Source: Nocardioides daeguensis (GTDB taxonomy: Bacteria > Actinomycetota > Actinomycetes > Propionibacteriales > Nocardioidaceae). Taken from it: a DNA stretch of 64,000 nucleotides. The notes under the pieces were generated by a model. It was not told the DNA's origin. It did no database searches and saw only the letters and a list, made by a program, of their open reading frames with translations. The stretch is from positions 62,001-126,000 of the forward strand of contig NZ_JAHTKU010000012.1 in the NCBI RefSeq assembly GCF_019192965.1. The letters run 5' to 3'. Position numbers and translations under genes: made by a program. Positions 55,171-63,965 of the stretch are shown piece after piece. Each line of letters opens with the position of its first letter. The first letter of the stretch is position 1.

Positions 55171-56351
55171 GCTGCGCTCCGGAACTCGATCTGGCCGAGG
55201 TGGAGATCGGCGTCGATGGTCAGGGTCGGTTCGTCGGCGACGATGCCGTTGTCGCCGCGGAAGTCGTCACTGGTGGTCTTGCCGAACATGACGACCTCGC
55301 CCGCGTCGATGGTGCCCGTGGCGACCACGTTGAGGCCGTCCTCGGGCACGATCACCAGGATGTGGCCGACCCCGAGCTCGAGGTGCAGGGTCCGGTGGTT
55401 GAGCTTGTCGAGGTCGCGGATGTCAGTGAGGTCGATCCGGATCTCGCCGACTCCCAGGTCGTAGGAGGCGTCGAGCTCGGCGGCCTGCCGCAGGGGCGGG
55501 TTGACCTGGCCGGCCTCGAGGCTGTCGGCCACGGTCGTGGCGGCGGTGGCGCCCGCGGCGAGCAGGCCCACCAGGATCAGCCCCCCGGCGCGGCCGTAGA
55601 AGGCGCCGACGAGGAGCATCAGGCCGGTGATCCCCAAGACGGTGGCGGGGTAGGCCGAGGCGGCGACGTGGGCGCCGGCCAGGTCGACGGTCGCGAGAGT
55701 GCCGAGGCCGAGGACGACCAGCACGAAGGTGAACGGGAACAGCAGCGGTCCGCGCTTGCGCGGGTCGACCGGGCGGCGGTACGCCGGCGCCGGGGTCCGG
55801 TAGGCCGAGTAGGTGACCTCGGGACCGGGCGCGCCCGGGGCCGGCGGCGGGGGAGGGGCGGCGGGGGTGCCCTGCAGCCACGGGTGCGGCGGACCGCCCG
55901 GCTTGACGGCGTTCTTGCCGGCGAGCACCACGAACACCACCAGCCCGACCACGAGCAGCGGCCAGGGGAAGTCCGAGCCGCCGACCGTGTCGCCGATGAC
56001 GGCGGCGACTGCGACCACGCCGCCGATGATCAGGGCGGCGGTCCGAATCCCCTCGTCGAGGCGGATCACCGTGTCCTCGGTGCCCTCCTCGGGCACGAAG
56101 AGCCAGCAGACGGCGTACAGGATCAGGCCGCCACCGCCGAAGAAGGTGAGGACGACGAACGCGATCCGCACCAGCAGCGGGTCGATGTCGAGGTGGCGCG
56201 CGATGCCCGCCGCGACGCCGGCGACCTTCCGGTCGTCGCGGCTGCGGCGCAGCCGAGCGAGGTCGCGGACCTCGTCGCGGGTCACCCGCGGGCCGTGGTC
56301 GCCGGGTTCCGGAGTCGGGCCGCGCTGCTCGGTGTCGGTCGGAGCGTTCAT
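55167..56351 (-). CDS. PspC domain protein with C-terminal LiaF-like (toastrack) domain
   Basis: 394 residues. PspC domain at ~30-90 (RDDRKVAGVAAGIARHLDIDPLLVRIAFVVLTFFGGGGLILYAVCWLFVP), several membrane helices (~105-160, ~220-300), a Pro/Ala-rich loop, and a soluble beta domain (~310-394: DLGVGEIRIDLTDI, LHLELGVGHILVIVP) like the LiaF/DUF2154 domain. Such proteins bind and inhibit a Lia/VraS-type kinase; a PspC-type kinase is encoded divergently. ATG 56351 is chosen (CATGCT seven bases upstream); 56363 is possible. Confidence 0.83.
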   Translation of the reverse strand: MNAPTDTEQRGPTPEPGDHGPRVTRDEVRDLARLRRSRDDRKVAGVAAGIARHLDIDPLLVRIAFVVLTFFGGGGLILYAVCWLFVPEEGTEDTVIRLDEGIRTAALIIGGVVAVAAVIGDTVGGSDFPWPLLVVGLVVFVVLAGKNAVKPGGPPHPWLQGTPAAPPPPPAPGAPGPEVTYSAYRTPAPAYRRPVDPRKRGPLLFPFTFVLVVLGLGTLATVDLAGAHVAASAYPATVLGITGLMLLVGAFYGRAGGLILVGLLAAGATAATTVADSLEAGQVNPPLRQAAELDASYDLGVGEIRIDLTDIRDLDKLNHRTLHLELGVGHILVIVPEDGLNVVATGTIDAGEVVMFGKTTSDDFRGDNGIVADEPTLTIDADLHLGQIEFRSAA

Positions 56352-56496
56352 GAGGTCCAGCATGCTGTCACGACCGCGCGCGGACCATCGGGGACAGCCC
56401 TGATCCGCACCGCGTCCCCCGGGGGGCGTCGTCAGGGTCGGGTCAGGGTCTTTCCCCCTGCTGGCGCGCGATCGCCTGTGTGACGATGGGAGCACC

Positions 56497-57840
56497 ATGA
56501 CCAGCACTGCGCCCCTGCCCGGACCGCCGGCACCCCCGTCGCCGCCGGTGCCGTCGGTGCCGCCGCGGGACGTACGCCGTGCCTGGCGCGATCTGCGCCA
56601 GCCGATGATCGGCGGCGTCGCCGCCGGACTCGCCGCCCACCTCGGCGTGTCCGTGCTCGTGGTGCGGGCCGCCTTCGTGGTCGCCACGGTGGTCGGTGGC
56701 TCCGGCGTGATGGCCTACGCCGCCCTGTGGGTCCTGCTCCCCGCCGGACCGCCGGCGGAGTACCTCGCCCCCGGTCTCGCCAGCGCGACCCGCGACGGTC
56801 GCCGCCCGGGGCGCCGTGGCCGCCGCCTGTCCGACGTCGGGCCGGTGCTCACGCTGGCCGTGCTCGGGATCGGAGCGGTCTTCACGATCGAGGCCCTGCT
56901 CGGGACCGGCTGGTGGATCTGGCCGCTCGGCATCGCCGTCGTCGGCGTCGCCCTGCTGTGGCGGCAGGCCGACGAGGCGCAGCGTGAGCGCTGGCTCGAC
57001 GCCACCGGCAAGGTCGACCCGGTCCGCCTGGTGCTGGGCGGCGGCGGATGGGCCGCCTGGGCCCGGATCGGCGCGGGCGTCCTGCTCGTGGTCGTGGCCC
57101 TGGTGCTCTTCGCCCTGCGCGACGGCTCGCTGAGCGTCGCCCGCGATGCGACGCTGGCGATCGTGCTCGCCTTCTTCGGCCTCGCCATCGTGCTGGGGCC
57201 GTTCGTCTACCGGCTGATGGCCGACCTCACCGACGAGCGGGCCGAACGGGTCCGCACCCAGGAGCGGGCCGACGTCGCCGCCCACCTCCACGACTCGGTG
57301 CTGCAGACCCTCGCCCTGATCCAGAAGAACCCCGCCGACGCCGCCCGCCTGGCGCGCGCCCAGGAGCGCGACCTGCGGGCCTGGCTGTACGCCGGCGAGT
57401 CGCTCGACGAGGCCACGGTCGCCAGCGCCCTGCGTGCCGCCGCCGCCGAGATCGAGGACGCGTACGGCGTCACCGTCGACGTCGTGGCCGTCGGCGACTG
57501 CGACTACGGCGAGTCCACCCGCCCGATCGTCCAGGCCGCGCGGGAGGCGACGACCAACGCCGCCAAGCACGCCGGGGTCTCGCGGGTCGACGTGTATGCC
57601 GAGATCACCGGCGCCGGCATCGACGTCTTCGTCCGCGACCGCGGCGCCGGCTTCGACCCGGACGCCACCCCGGAGGACCGGCTCGGCGTGCGGCGCAGCA
57701 TCATCGACCGCATGGAGCGCCATGGCGGCCGGGCCGAGATCCGGTCGGCGCCCGGCGAGGGCACGGAGGTGCGCCTGCACGTCGGGTTCGCGCGTGGCCC
57801 GGAGGACAACAGGGTTGAGGAGAAGAGGAACCATGGGTGA
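56497..57840 (+). CDS. PspC-domain sensor histidine kinase (NarL/LiaS type)
   Basis: 447 residues. Pro-rich leader, PspC domain at ~28-85, further membrane helices (~112-155, ~188-240), then HisKA_3 with phospho-acceptor His265 in DVAAHLHDSVLQTLALIQ and an HATPase domain (REATTNAAKHAG N-box, DRGAGFDP G1). A PspC-type N-terminus on a kinase suggests sensing of membrane stress. It overlaps the response-regulator gene by eight bases and is divergent from the PspC/LiaF-like gene, its likely negative partner. Confidence 0.9.
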   Translation: MTSTAPLPGPPAPPSPPVPSVPPRDVRRAWRDLRQPMIGGVAAGLAAHLGVSVLVVRAAFVVATVVGGSGVMAYAALWVLLPAGPPAEYLAPGLASATRDGRRPGRRGRRLSDVGPVLTLAVLGIGAVFTIEALLGTGWWIWPLGIAVVGVALLWRQADEAQRERWLDATGKVDPVRLVLGGGGWAAWARIGAGVLLVVVALVLFALRDGSLSVARDATLAIVLAFFGLAIVLGPFVYRLMADLTDERAERVRTQERADVAAHLHDSVLQTLALIQKNPADAARLARAQERDLRAWLYAGESLDEATVASALRAAAAEIEDAYGVTVDVVAVGDCDYGESTRPIVQAAREATTNAAKHAGVSRVDVYAEITGAGIDVFVRDRGAGFDPDATPEDRLGVRRSIIDRMERHGGRAEIRSAPGEGTEVRLHVGFARGPEDNRVEEKRNHG

Positions 57841-58492
57841 TCCGGTGCGCGTGGTCGTCGTGGACGACCACGCCATGTTCCGCCGCGGCGTCAGCGTCGA
57901 GCTCGGTGCCACCGGCGCCGGCCGGGTCGAGGTCGTGGCCGAGGCCGCCGACGTCGACGAGGCCGTCGCCGCCGTCGTGGCGCACCGGCCGGACGTCGTC
58001 CTCCTCGACGTGCACCTGCCCGGCGGCGGTGGCGGCGAGGTGATCCGGCGGGTCAAGGACAGCGACGTCCGGTTCCTCGCGCTGTCGGTCTCCGACGCGG
58101 CCGAGGACGTCATCGGCACCGTCCGCGGCGGCGCCCGCGGCTACGTCACCAAGACCATCACCGGCCCCGAGCTGGTCGACGCGATCACCCGGGTCGCCGA
58201 CGGTGACGCCGTGTTCTCGCCGCGGCTGGCGGGTTTCGTGCTCGACGCCTTCGCCGGCGCCGGCCTCTCCGCCGACCTCGCCAGCGTCGACGAGGACCTC
58301 GACCGGCTCACCGAACGGGAGCGGGAGGTGATGCGGCTGATCGCGCGCGGCTACTCCTACAAGGAGGTCGCCAAGGAGCTGTTCATCTCCATCAAGACCG
58401 TCGAGACCCACATGTCGTCGGTGCTGCGCAAGCTGCAGCTGTCCTCGCGCCACGAGCTCACCCGCTGGGCCTCGGACCGGCGGCTGCTGTGA
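57833..58492 (+). CDS. LuxR/NarL-family response regulator
   Basis: 219 residues. Receiver with VVVDDH at 8-13 and phospho-acceptor Asp59 in VVLLDVHLPGG, Lys in VTKTITG at ~103; LuxR-type helix-turn-helix at ~150-215 (LTEREREVMRLIARGYSYKEVAKELFISIKTVETHMSSVLRKL). GAGGAGAAGAGG lies before the ATG. It pairs with the upstream PspC kinase as a LiaSR/VraSR-like system that likely controls envelope-stress genes, including the divergent PspC operon. Confidence 0.92.
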   Translation: MGDPVRVVVVDDHAMFRRGVSVELGATGAGRVEVVAEAADVDEAVAAVVAHRPDVVLLDVHLPGGGGGEVIRRVKDSDVRFLALSVSDAAEDVIGTVRGGARGYVTKTITGPELVDAITRVADGDAVFSPRLAGFVLDAFAGAGLSADLASVDEDLDRLTEREREVMRLIARGYSYKEVAKELFISIKTVETHMSSVLRKLQLSSRHELTRWASDRRLL

Positions 58493-59370
58493 CCCGCGGC
58501 GCGGGGCTGCTCGTCGTCGCCGCGCTGCTCCCCGTGCTGGCCGCCGGCTGCTCCGGCCGTACGCCGGCCGCGCCGGTCCCGCCGGTCCCGCCGGCCCCAC
58601 CGGCGTCCAGCCAGGCCGGCTCCTCCCCGGCCGACCCGGACGCGAGTGCGATCCCCGGCCCGTCGTACTCCACCTGGGAGCTGGGCGTCCACGTGCTGCC
58701 CCGAACCCCGGCCGGCTTCGGTGAGGTCCGGCCGACCCCGAAGGCGCTGCGGGTCCGGCGCTACCCGACGACCGACCTGCTGCCACCGCCGGCCGACGGG
58801 GCGTTCCACGCCAGCGTCGGACCGGTCACCGACGCGATCCGCGAGCGGATGGGGGAGACCTGGTCGCCCGCGTGCCCGGTCGCGCTGGCCGACCTGGCCT
58901 ACGTCACCGTCTCCTTCCGCGGCTTCGACCACCGGGCCCACACCGGCGAGCTGGTTCTCGCCGCCGCGGAGGCCGAGGACGTCGTCTCGGTGTTCCGGGC
59001 GCTGTTCGCGGCCGGCTTCCCGATCGAGGAGATGCGGCTGCCGACGACCGCCGACCTCGACGCACCGCCGACCGGCGACGGCAACGACACCGCCGCGCTG
59101 GTGTGCCGCGCCGCCCGCGGCCAGACCTCCTGGTCGGCGCACGCCTACGGTCTCGCGATCGACGTCAACCCGTTCCTCAACCCCTACAGCTTGGGAGACG
59201 TCGTGCTGCCCGAGCGGGCCTCGGCGTACCTCGACCGGAGCCGGACGCAGCCCGGCATCATCCACGCCGGCGACCTGGTCGTGCGGGAGTTCGCGCGGAT
59301 CGGCTGGTCCTGGGGCGGCGCGTGGAGCTCGCTGAAGGACTACCAGCACTTCACGGCGACCGGTCGCTGA
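58489..59370 (+). CDS. M15 family D,D-carboxypeptidase-like lipoprotein
   Basis: 293 residues. Lipoprotein signal with lipidated Cys21 (VLAAGC), a Pro-rich linker to ~50, then an M15 (VanY/DacB-like) zinc peptidase domain: SWSAHAYGLAIDVNPF (His and Asp zinc ligands in SxHxxGxAxD) at ~214-229 and WGGAWSSLKDYQHF with the last zinc His at ~288. These enzymes trim peptidoglycan peptides. GTG overlaps the response-regulator stop (GTGA), placing a wall-modifying enzyme inside the Lia-like stress operon. Confidence 0.85.
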   Translation: MTRGAGLLVVAALLPVLAAGCSGRTPAAPVPPVPPAPPASSQAGSSPADPDASAIPGPSYSTWELGVHVLPRTPAGFGEVRPTPKALRVRRYPTTDLLPPPADGAFHASVGPVTDAIRERMGETWSPACPVALADLAYVTVSFRGFDHRAHTGELVLAAAEAEDVVSVFRALFAAGFPIEEMRLPTTADLDAPPTGDGNDTAALVCRAARGQTSWSAHAYGLAIDVNPFLNPYSLGDVVLPERASAYLDRSRTQPGIIHAGDLVVREFARIGWSWGGAWSSLKDYQHFTATGR

Positions 59371-59389
59371 GACCGGCCACCGCGCTGGA

Positions 59390-59395
59390 TAGGGT
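59390..59395 (+). promoter_or_regulatory. Probable -10 box of the small membrane protein gene (leaderless)
   Basis: TAGGGT, seven bases, ATG at 59403. Confidence 0.45.
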
Positions 59396-59402
59396 GCGGG
59401 GC

Positions 59403-59762
59403 ATGGAGACCCTGCGCCTGATCCTGCTCATCCTCCACATCCTGGGCTTCTCGGCCCTGATCGGTGGGCTGCTGGCGCAGGCCGGCCCCGGCGAGAAGAA
59501 GGTCACCGGCGTCATGCGCGACGGCATCGGTACGGCGTTCCTCGCCGGCCTGCTGCTCGTCGGCGTCCTCGAGGGCGGTGACGACCCGGTCAACCACGCC
59601 AAGGTGGGCGTCAAGCTCACCATCGGCCTGGTGCTGCTGGTGCTGGTGATGGCCAACCTGCGCAAGGCGAAGATCCCCAACGGGCTGTGGGCCGGACTGC
59701 TCGTCCTGGCCGTCGCCGAGGTCTGCATCGCCGTGCTCTGGTCGCCGGTCCACAGCAGCTGA
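59403..59762 (+). CDS. Conserved integral membrane protein, function unknown
   Basis: 119 residues with four predicted helices: ~5-26 (RLILLILHILGFSALIGGLLAQ), ~40-57, ~68-86 (KLTIGLVLLVLVMANL) and ~94-114 (LWAGLLVLAVAEVCIAVLW). His11 in helix 1 and a conserved-looking LHILGFSALIGG motif recall CopD/DUF2269-like membrane proteins, but I cannot assign it. It stands alone, 32 bp after the M15 gene, with its own -10 box. Confidence 0.68.
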   Translation: METLRLILLILHILGFSALIGGLLAQAGPGEKKVTGVMRDGIGTAFLAGLLLVGVLEGGDDPVNHAKVGVKLTIGLVLLVLVMANLRKAKIPNGLWAGLLVLAVAEVCIAVLWSPVHSS

Positions 59763-59775
59763 TCCTGTCGCCGCG

Positions 59776-59828
59776 CCCCATGCGTTCTGGTCGCCGTTCA
59801 GGCGATCGCGCCGCCAATTCGCATGGGG
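59776..59828. terminator. Long hairpin between the membrane protein gene and pcrA
   Basis: CCCCATGCG (59776-59784) pairs with CGCATGGGG (59820-59828); inside, GGTCGCC-GTTCA-GGCGATC forms a second stem. Probably ends transcription from the preceding gene. Confidence 0.55.
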
Positions 59829-59878
59829 TGCGAGCCACCCGCCGCAGCGTCGGCAGGGCGCCGTAGGCTGGTCGGAGC

Positions 59879-62320
59879 ATGACTGAGACCACCGCCGCGC
59901 CGCCCGCCCTCACCGCCGAGTCCCTCCTCGACGGGCTCAACGAACCGCAACGCGCGGCGGTCGTGCACGAGGGCTCGCCGCTGCTCGTCGTGGCCGGCGC
60001 GGGCTCCGGCAAGACCCGGGTGCTGACCCGCCGGATCGCGTGGACCATCGCGGTCCGCAAGGCCCACCCGGGCTCGATCCTGGCGATCACCTTCACCAAC
60101 AAGGCCGCCGCCGAGATGAAGGAGCGGGTCGCCGACCTGATCGGCAACCGTGCCCGGATCATGTGGGTCAGCACCTTCCACTCGGCGTGCGTCCGGATCC
60201 TGCGCAAGGAGGTCGAGCACCTCGGCTACGAGCGGCTGAAGTCGAACTTCTCGATCTACGACACGGCGGACCAGAAGCGGCTCATCCAGCTGGTCTGCAG
60301 CGACCTCGAGCTCGACCCGCGCCGCTACCAGCCCGGTCCGGTGCTGCACTGGATCAGCAACCAGAAGAACGAGCTGCGCGATCCCGACGAGGTGGCGGCC
60401 GCCGCCCGCAACACGAGCGACGAGACGTACGCCGCGGCGTACCAGATGTACCAGCGGCGCCTGCGCGAGGCGAACGCCATGGACTTCGACGACCTGATCA
60501 TGGAGACGGTGCGGCTGTTCCAGGTCAAGCCGGAGGTCCGCGAGACCTACCGGCGCCGGTTCCGGCACATCCTGGTCGACGAGTACCAGGACACCAACCA
60601 CGCGCAGTACGCCCTCATCCGCCAGCTCTGCGGCCAGGACCTCGAGGAGCACGATCCGAGCACCCTCGACGGCCTGCCCGCCCACCGGGTGCCGCCGTCG
60701 GAGCTGATGGTCGTCGGTGACGCGGACCAGTCGATCTACGCCTTCCGCGGCGCCGACATCCGCAACATCATGGACTTCGAGAAGGACTTCCCCGACGCGG
60801 AGACCGTGCTGCTCGAGCAGAACTACCGCTCCACCCAGACCATCCTCACCGCCGCCAACGCGGTCATCGAGCGCAACGAGAGCCGCAAGCCCAAGCGGCT
60901 GTGGTCCGATGCCGGCGCGGGCGAGAAGATCGTCGGGTACGTCGCCGACGACGAGCACGACGAGGCCCGCTTCGTCTCCGGCGAGATCGACAAGCTCACC
61001 GACGGCGGCCTGCGCCCCTCCGACGTCGCGGTGTTCTACCGCACCAACGCGCAGTCCCGTGTGTTCGAGGAGATCTTCGTCCGCACCGGCATGCCCTACA
61101 AGGTCGTCGGCGGGACCCGCTTCTACGACCGCAAGGAGATCCGCGACGCCCTCGCGTACCTCCGGGTGCTGGTCAACCCCGACGACCAGGTCTCCCTGCG
61201 CCGCATCGTCAACACCCCGCGCCGCGGGATCGGGCAGCGCGCCGAGGCCGCCATCGCCGCCTTCGCCGAGCGCGAGCGGATCACCTACTGGGAGGCGCTC
61301 CAGCGCGCCGACCAGGCCCCCGGCCTCGCCACCCGCAGCCAGAGCAGCATCGAGTCGTTCGTGAAGATGCTGCAGGAGCTGCAGCAGATGGTCGAGGCCC
61401 GCGAGCGGCCCGACGTGGTCCTCGAGACCGTCCTCGACCGCTCCGGCTACCTGGCCAGCCTCGAGAACTCCGACGACATGCAGGACGAGACCCGCCTGGA
61501 GTACCTCGCCGAGCTGGTCGCCGTCGCCCGCGAGTTCGCCGAGGACCCGGTCGCCGGCCCCTCCGCCGACCCTGCCGACGTCGACGCCGGCATCCTCGAG
61601 CCCGGGTTGGGCGACTTCCTGGAGCGGGTCGCGCTCGTCGCCGACGCCGACCAGATCCCCGATGCCCCCGACAACGACCCGGACGCCCCGGAGGACCAGG
61701 GGGTGGTGACCCTGATGACCCTGCACACCGCGAAGGGCCTGGAGTTCCCCGTCGTCTTCCTCACCGGCATGGAGGACGGGGTCTTCCCGCACTCACGCGC
61801 CCTCGGCGACCGCCCCGAGCTCGAGGAGGAGCGGCGCCTGGCGTACGTCGGCATCACCCGCGCCCGCCAGCGCCTCTACGTCTCCCGGGCGATGGTCCGC
61901 TCCGCCTGGGGTGCGCCCGCCATGAACCCCGGCTCCCGCTTCCTCGGTGAGCTCCCCATCGACCTCGTCGACTGGCGCCGCACCGAGGCGGACCAGACCC
62001 GCTGGTCGCGGCCGTCGTACGACGCCGGGCGCTCGACCCGCTCCGACGACTACGCCGGCAACCGCTTCGGCACCCCCACCGCTGCCGGCCGACGCAACTT
62101 CAGCTCCGCCGCCGCCCGCGCCGACGCCGCGGCCAAGTCCAAGCCCGCCCGTCCCATCCCGGTGCTGGCCCCCGGCGACAAGGTCACCCACGACTCGTTC
62201 GGCCTCGGCACCGTGGTGTCGGTGGAGGGCGCGGCCGAGAAGTCGGTCGCGTCGATCGACTTCGGCTCGGACGGCGTGAAGCGGCTGCTGCTGCGCTACG
62301 CCCCGGTGGAGAAGCTGTAG
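59879..62320 (+). CDS. pcrA: ATP-dependent DNA helicase PcrA/UvrD
   Basis: 813 residues, superfamily 1A 3'-5' helicase of nucleotide excision repair and replication restart. Q motif LNEPQRAAV at ~19; Walker A GAGSGKTR at ~41; motif Ia FTNKAAAEMKER; motif II VDEYQDTN at ~233; motif III GDADQSIYAFRGAD at ~280; motif IV EQNYRST; motif V TLHTAKGLEFPVVF at ~617; motif VI YVGITRARQRLY at ~658. The C-terminal Tudor-like segment GDKVTHDSFGLGTVVSVEG, which binds RNA polymerase, is kept. TAGGCT lies ten bases before the ATG. Confidence 0.96.
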   Translation: MTETTAAPPALTAESLLDGLNEPQRAAVVHEGSPLLVVAGAGSGKTRVLTRRIAWTIAVRKAHPGSILAITFTNKAAAEMKERVADLIGNRARIMWVSTFHSACVRILRKEVEHLGYERLKSNFSIYDTADQKRLIQLVCSDLELDPRRYQPGPVLHWISNQKNELRDPDEVAAAARNTSDETYAAAYQMYQRRLREANAMDFDDLIMETVRLFQVKPEVRETYRRRFRHILVDEYQDTNHAQYALIRQLCGQDLEEHDPSTLDGLPAHRVPPSELMVVGDADQSIYAFRGADIRNIMDFEKDFPDAETVLLEQNYRSTQTILTAANAVIERNESRKPKRLWSDAGAGEKIVGYVADDEHDEARFVSGEIDKLTDGGLRPSDVAVFYRTNAQSRVFEEIFVRTGMPYKVVGGTRFYDRKEIRDALAYLRVLVNPDDQVSLRRIVNTPRRGIGQRAEAAIAAFAERERITYWEALQRADQAPGLATRSQSSIESFVKMLQELQQMVEARERPDVVLETVLDRSGYLASLENSDDMQDETRLEYLAELVAVAREFAEDPVAGPSADPADVDAGILEPGLGDFLERVALVADADQIPDAPDNDPDAPEDQGVVTLMTLHTAKGLEFPVVFLTGMEDGVFPHSRALGDRPELEEERRLAYVGITRARQRLYVSRAMVRSAWGAPAMNPGSRFLGELPIDLVDWRRTEADQTRWSRPSYDAGRSTRSDDYAGNRFGTPTAAGRRNFSSAAARADAAAKSKPARPIPVLAPGDKVTHDSFGLGTVVSVEGAAEKSVASIDFGSDGVKRLLLRYAPVEKL

Positions 62321-62353
62321 CTCGAACGAAGTGAGAGCTACAGCTTCATCGGT

Positions 62354-62408
62354 CATCGAGTAGCGATCGCGGGTGAGCTTGCGAACCCGCGGTGAGCGTA
62401 TCGAGATG
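62354..62408. repeat. Palindromic intergenic repeat, copy C
   Basis: ATCGAGTAGCGATCGCGGGT opens it and GAGCGTATCGAGATG closes it, with an inverted core (GCGGGTGAGCTTGCGAACCCGC). Same ends as copy A. Confidence 0.72.
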
Positions 62409-62460
62409 CGGTGAGCCGCTGCCGGGACTGTGCCCGGGCAAGGGGCGTGGCGGTTCCCGG

Positions 62461-62506
62461 CGTCTCGATACGCCCTCGCCTGGGGGCTCGGGCTACTCGA
62501 CGAGCT
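62461..62506. repeat. Palindromic intergenic repeat, copy D
   Basis: CGTCTCGATACGCCCTCGCC to GGGCTACTCGACGAGCTC, in the inverse orientation to copy C. Confidence 0.72.
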
Positions 62507-62528
62507 CAGGGGGTGTGGCGGTTGCGGG

Positions 62529-62584
62529 CGTCTCGATACGCCCGCCGCGACTTCGTTCCTCAGTCGCGCCGGGCTACTCGACGA
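62529..62584. repeat. Palindromic intergenic repeat, copy E
   Basis: CGTCTCGATACGCCCGCCGC, core CTTCGTTCCTCAGTCGCG, end GGGCTACTCGACGA. The core is close to that of copies A and B. It abuts the 66-bp tandem repeat. Confidence 0.75.
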
Positions 62585-62712
62585 CCGATGTCACGCCGGA
62601 TCGCGGTTCGCCCTCGCAAGCTCGGGCGATTCCGCGCTACGGCGTGACGACCGATGTCACGCCGGATCGCGGTTCGCCCTCGCAAGCTCGGGCGATTCCG
62701 CGCTACGGCGTG
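62581..62712. repeat. Two identical 66-bp tandem repeats at the 3' end of the M23 gene
   Basis: 62581-62646 and 62647-62712 are identical. Each unit contains GTCACGCCG and CGGCGTGAC as 9-bp inverted repeats, plus GCCCTCGCAAGCTCGGGC, so each can form a hairpin. The second copy runs over the last codons and stop (TAG at 62703-62705) of the M23 peptidase gene, indicating a recent duplication of the gene's terminator region. Confidence 0.88.
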
Positions 62713-63830
62713 ACGCCGTGCTGGCGCAGCGCCGCGTCCGGGTCGACCGGGTCGCCACCGCCGGGGCGGACCTCGAGGTGGAGGTGCGGGCCGGTGACGT
62801 GGCCGGTGCTGCCGACGTAGCCGATGATCTCGCCGGCGCGGACGGTGTCGCCGGCGGAGACGTTGAATGAGGTCTGGTGGCAGAACCAGAGCTCGGTGCC
62901 GTCCTCGAGGGTGACCACGGTCTTGTTGCCGTAGGCGCCGTCGAACGAGGCGGAGCTGACCGTGCCGTTGGCCACGGCGCGGATCGGGGTGCCGGGAGGG
63001 GCGGCGAAGTCGAGGCCGGTGTGGTAGCTGGACCATAGGCCGTACTCGCCGAAGGTCGCGGTCAGGCGGTAGCTGTCGAGCGGCAGCACCCACTTGTTGA
63101 GCGCGATCTCGGAGGCTTCCTTCTGTGCCTTGGCGGTCAGGTCGCTGAGCGCGGTGGTGCGCTCGGCGGCCGAGCGCTCGGCCTCCTTGACGAGCGCGGC
63201 GCTGGCGCCCTGGGCGAGCGCGTCGCGGTCGGAGTCGCGGCTCACGGTCTCGGAGCGGGTGCCGACCGCGGCGCTGCCGAAGGAGCCGGTCAGGGCGTTG
63301 GGGGAGGTGACCCGGTCACCGGCGGCGGCCAGCTGCGGGTCGGTCGAGGTGACGACGCCACCGACCGCGATCGCGATCGTGGCCACACCGACGGCGACGG
63401 GCAGCGTGGGCAGGCCGCGCAGGAGCGGGCCGGGAGCGCCGGCGTGCTTGACGGCGCGGCGCTTGCCGGCCGGCTGGACCGCGCGCAGCGTGGTCGAGGA
63501 GTCCGACAGGGAGTCGGCGAGCGCGATGTCCCGCAGCGCGGGGAGCTCGACGGTGGGCATCCGGTCGAGGGTGCGCACCGGCGTCACGGCCTCGGCGGCG
63601 AGGGTCGGCTCGACGACCTCGACCGGAGCCTTGGGGCCGACGGCAGGTGCGCTCGCCGGCGCGGCCGGCCGGGCGACCCGCTTGCCGACGTACGTCGAGG
63701 GGGCCTCGGTCGCGACCCGGTTGGCCACGCGCTTGCCGACGTAGGTGGTCGAGCCCGCGCGGGACGGGGAGGAGGGGACGAGAGTCGATTCCGGGCGCGG
63801 CGCGGTGTGGTCCGCTCGGTGGTTACCCAT
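62703..63830 (-). CDS. M23 family metallopeptidase (LytM-type, membrane-anchored)
   Basis: 375 residues. A ~135-residue basic cytoplasmic region with a doubled TYVGKRVA motif (~29-36, ~46-53), one membrane helix at ~143-162 (LPVAVGVATIAIAVGGVV), a helical stalk (~205-240) and a C-terminal LytM peptidase domain with HTGLDFA (zinc His and Asp), WFCHQTSFNV and HLHLEV (HxH). All zinc-site residues are present, so an active peptidoglycan endopeptidase is likely. AAGGAG lies 11 bases before the ATG. Confidence 0.88.
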   Translation of the reverse strand: MGNHRADHTAPRPESTLVPSSPSRAGSTTYVGKRVANRVATEAPSTYVGKRVARPAAPASAPAVGPKAPVEVVEPTLAAEAVTPVRTLDRMPTVELPALRDIALADSLSDSSTTLRAVQPAGKRRAVKHAGAPGPLLRGLPTLPVAVGVATIAIAVGGVVTSTDPQLAAAGDRVTSPNALTGSFGSAAVGTRSETVSRDSDRDALAQGASAALVKEAERSAAERTTALSDLTAKAQKEASEIALNKWVLPLDSYRLTATFGEYGLWSSYHTGLDFAAPPGTPIRAVANGTVSSASFDGAYGNKTVVTLEDGTELWFCHQTSFNVSAGDTVRAGEIIGYVGSTGHVTGPHLHLEVRPGGGDPVDPDAALRQHGVTP

Positions 63831-63965
63831 CGACTGCTGACTCCTTGGGGGGCGATCGTGCAGGCGCGCATCTCCCCGTGTACCCAGCTACTGGCGCCCC
63901 GAGTGACGGCCCCAGCCGTGGTGGCCGCCTGGTGACAGCCGGGTGAAGCGTGCGTGCCGACCTTA
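63831..63965 (-). promoter_or_regulatory. Promoter and ~120-nt leader of the M23 peptidase gene
   Basis: On the minus strand TAAGGT (63965-63960) is a good -10 box, with TTCGGC 17 bases upstream as a weak -35. Transcription would start near 63952, giving a leader of about 120 nt with GC-rich inverted segments. c-di-AMP riboswitches often precede such wall-hydrolase genes, but I cannot recognise that consensus here. Confidence 0.4.

Noticed and set aside
62581..62712. CRISPR-like direct repeats
   Set aside because: The two 66-bp copies are directly adjacent with no spacers and no cas genes are near.
63831..63965. c-di-AMP riboswitch in the leader of the M23 peptidase gene
   Set aside because: The gene context is right, but I could not find the conserved core of that riboswitch; kept only as a leader of unknown function. 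A covariance search would decide.
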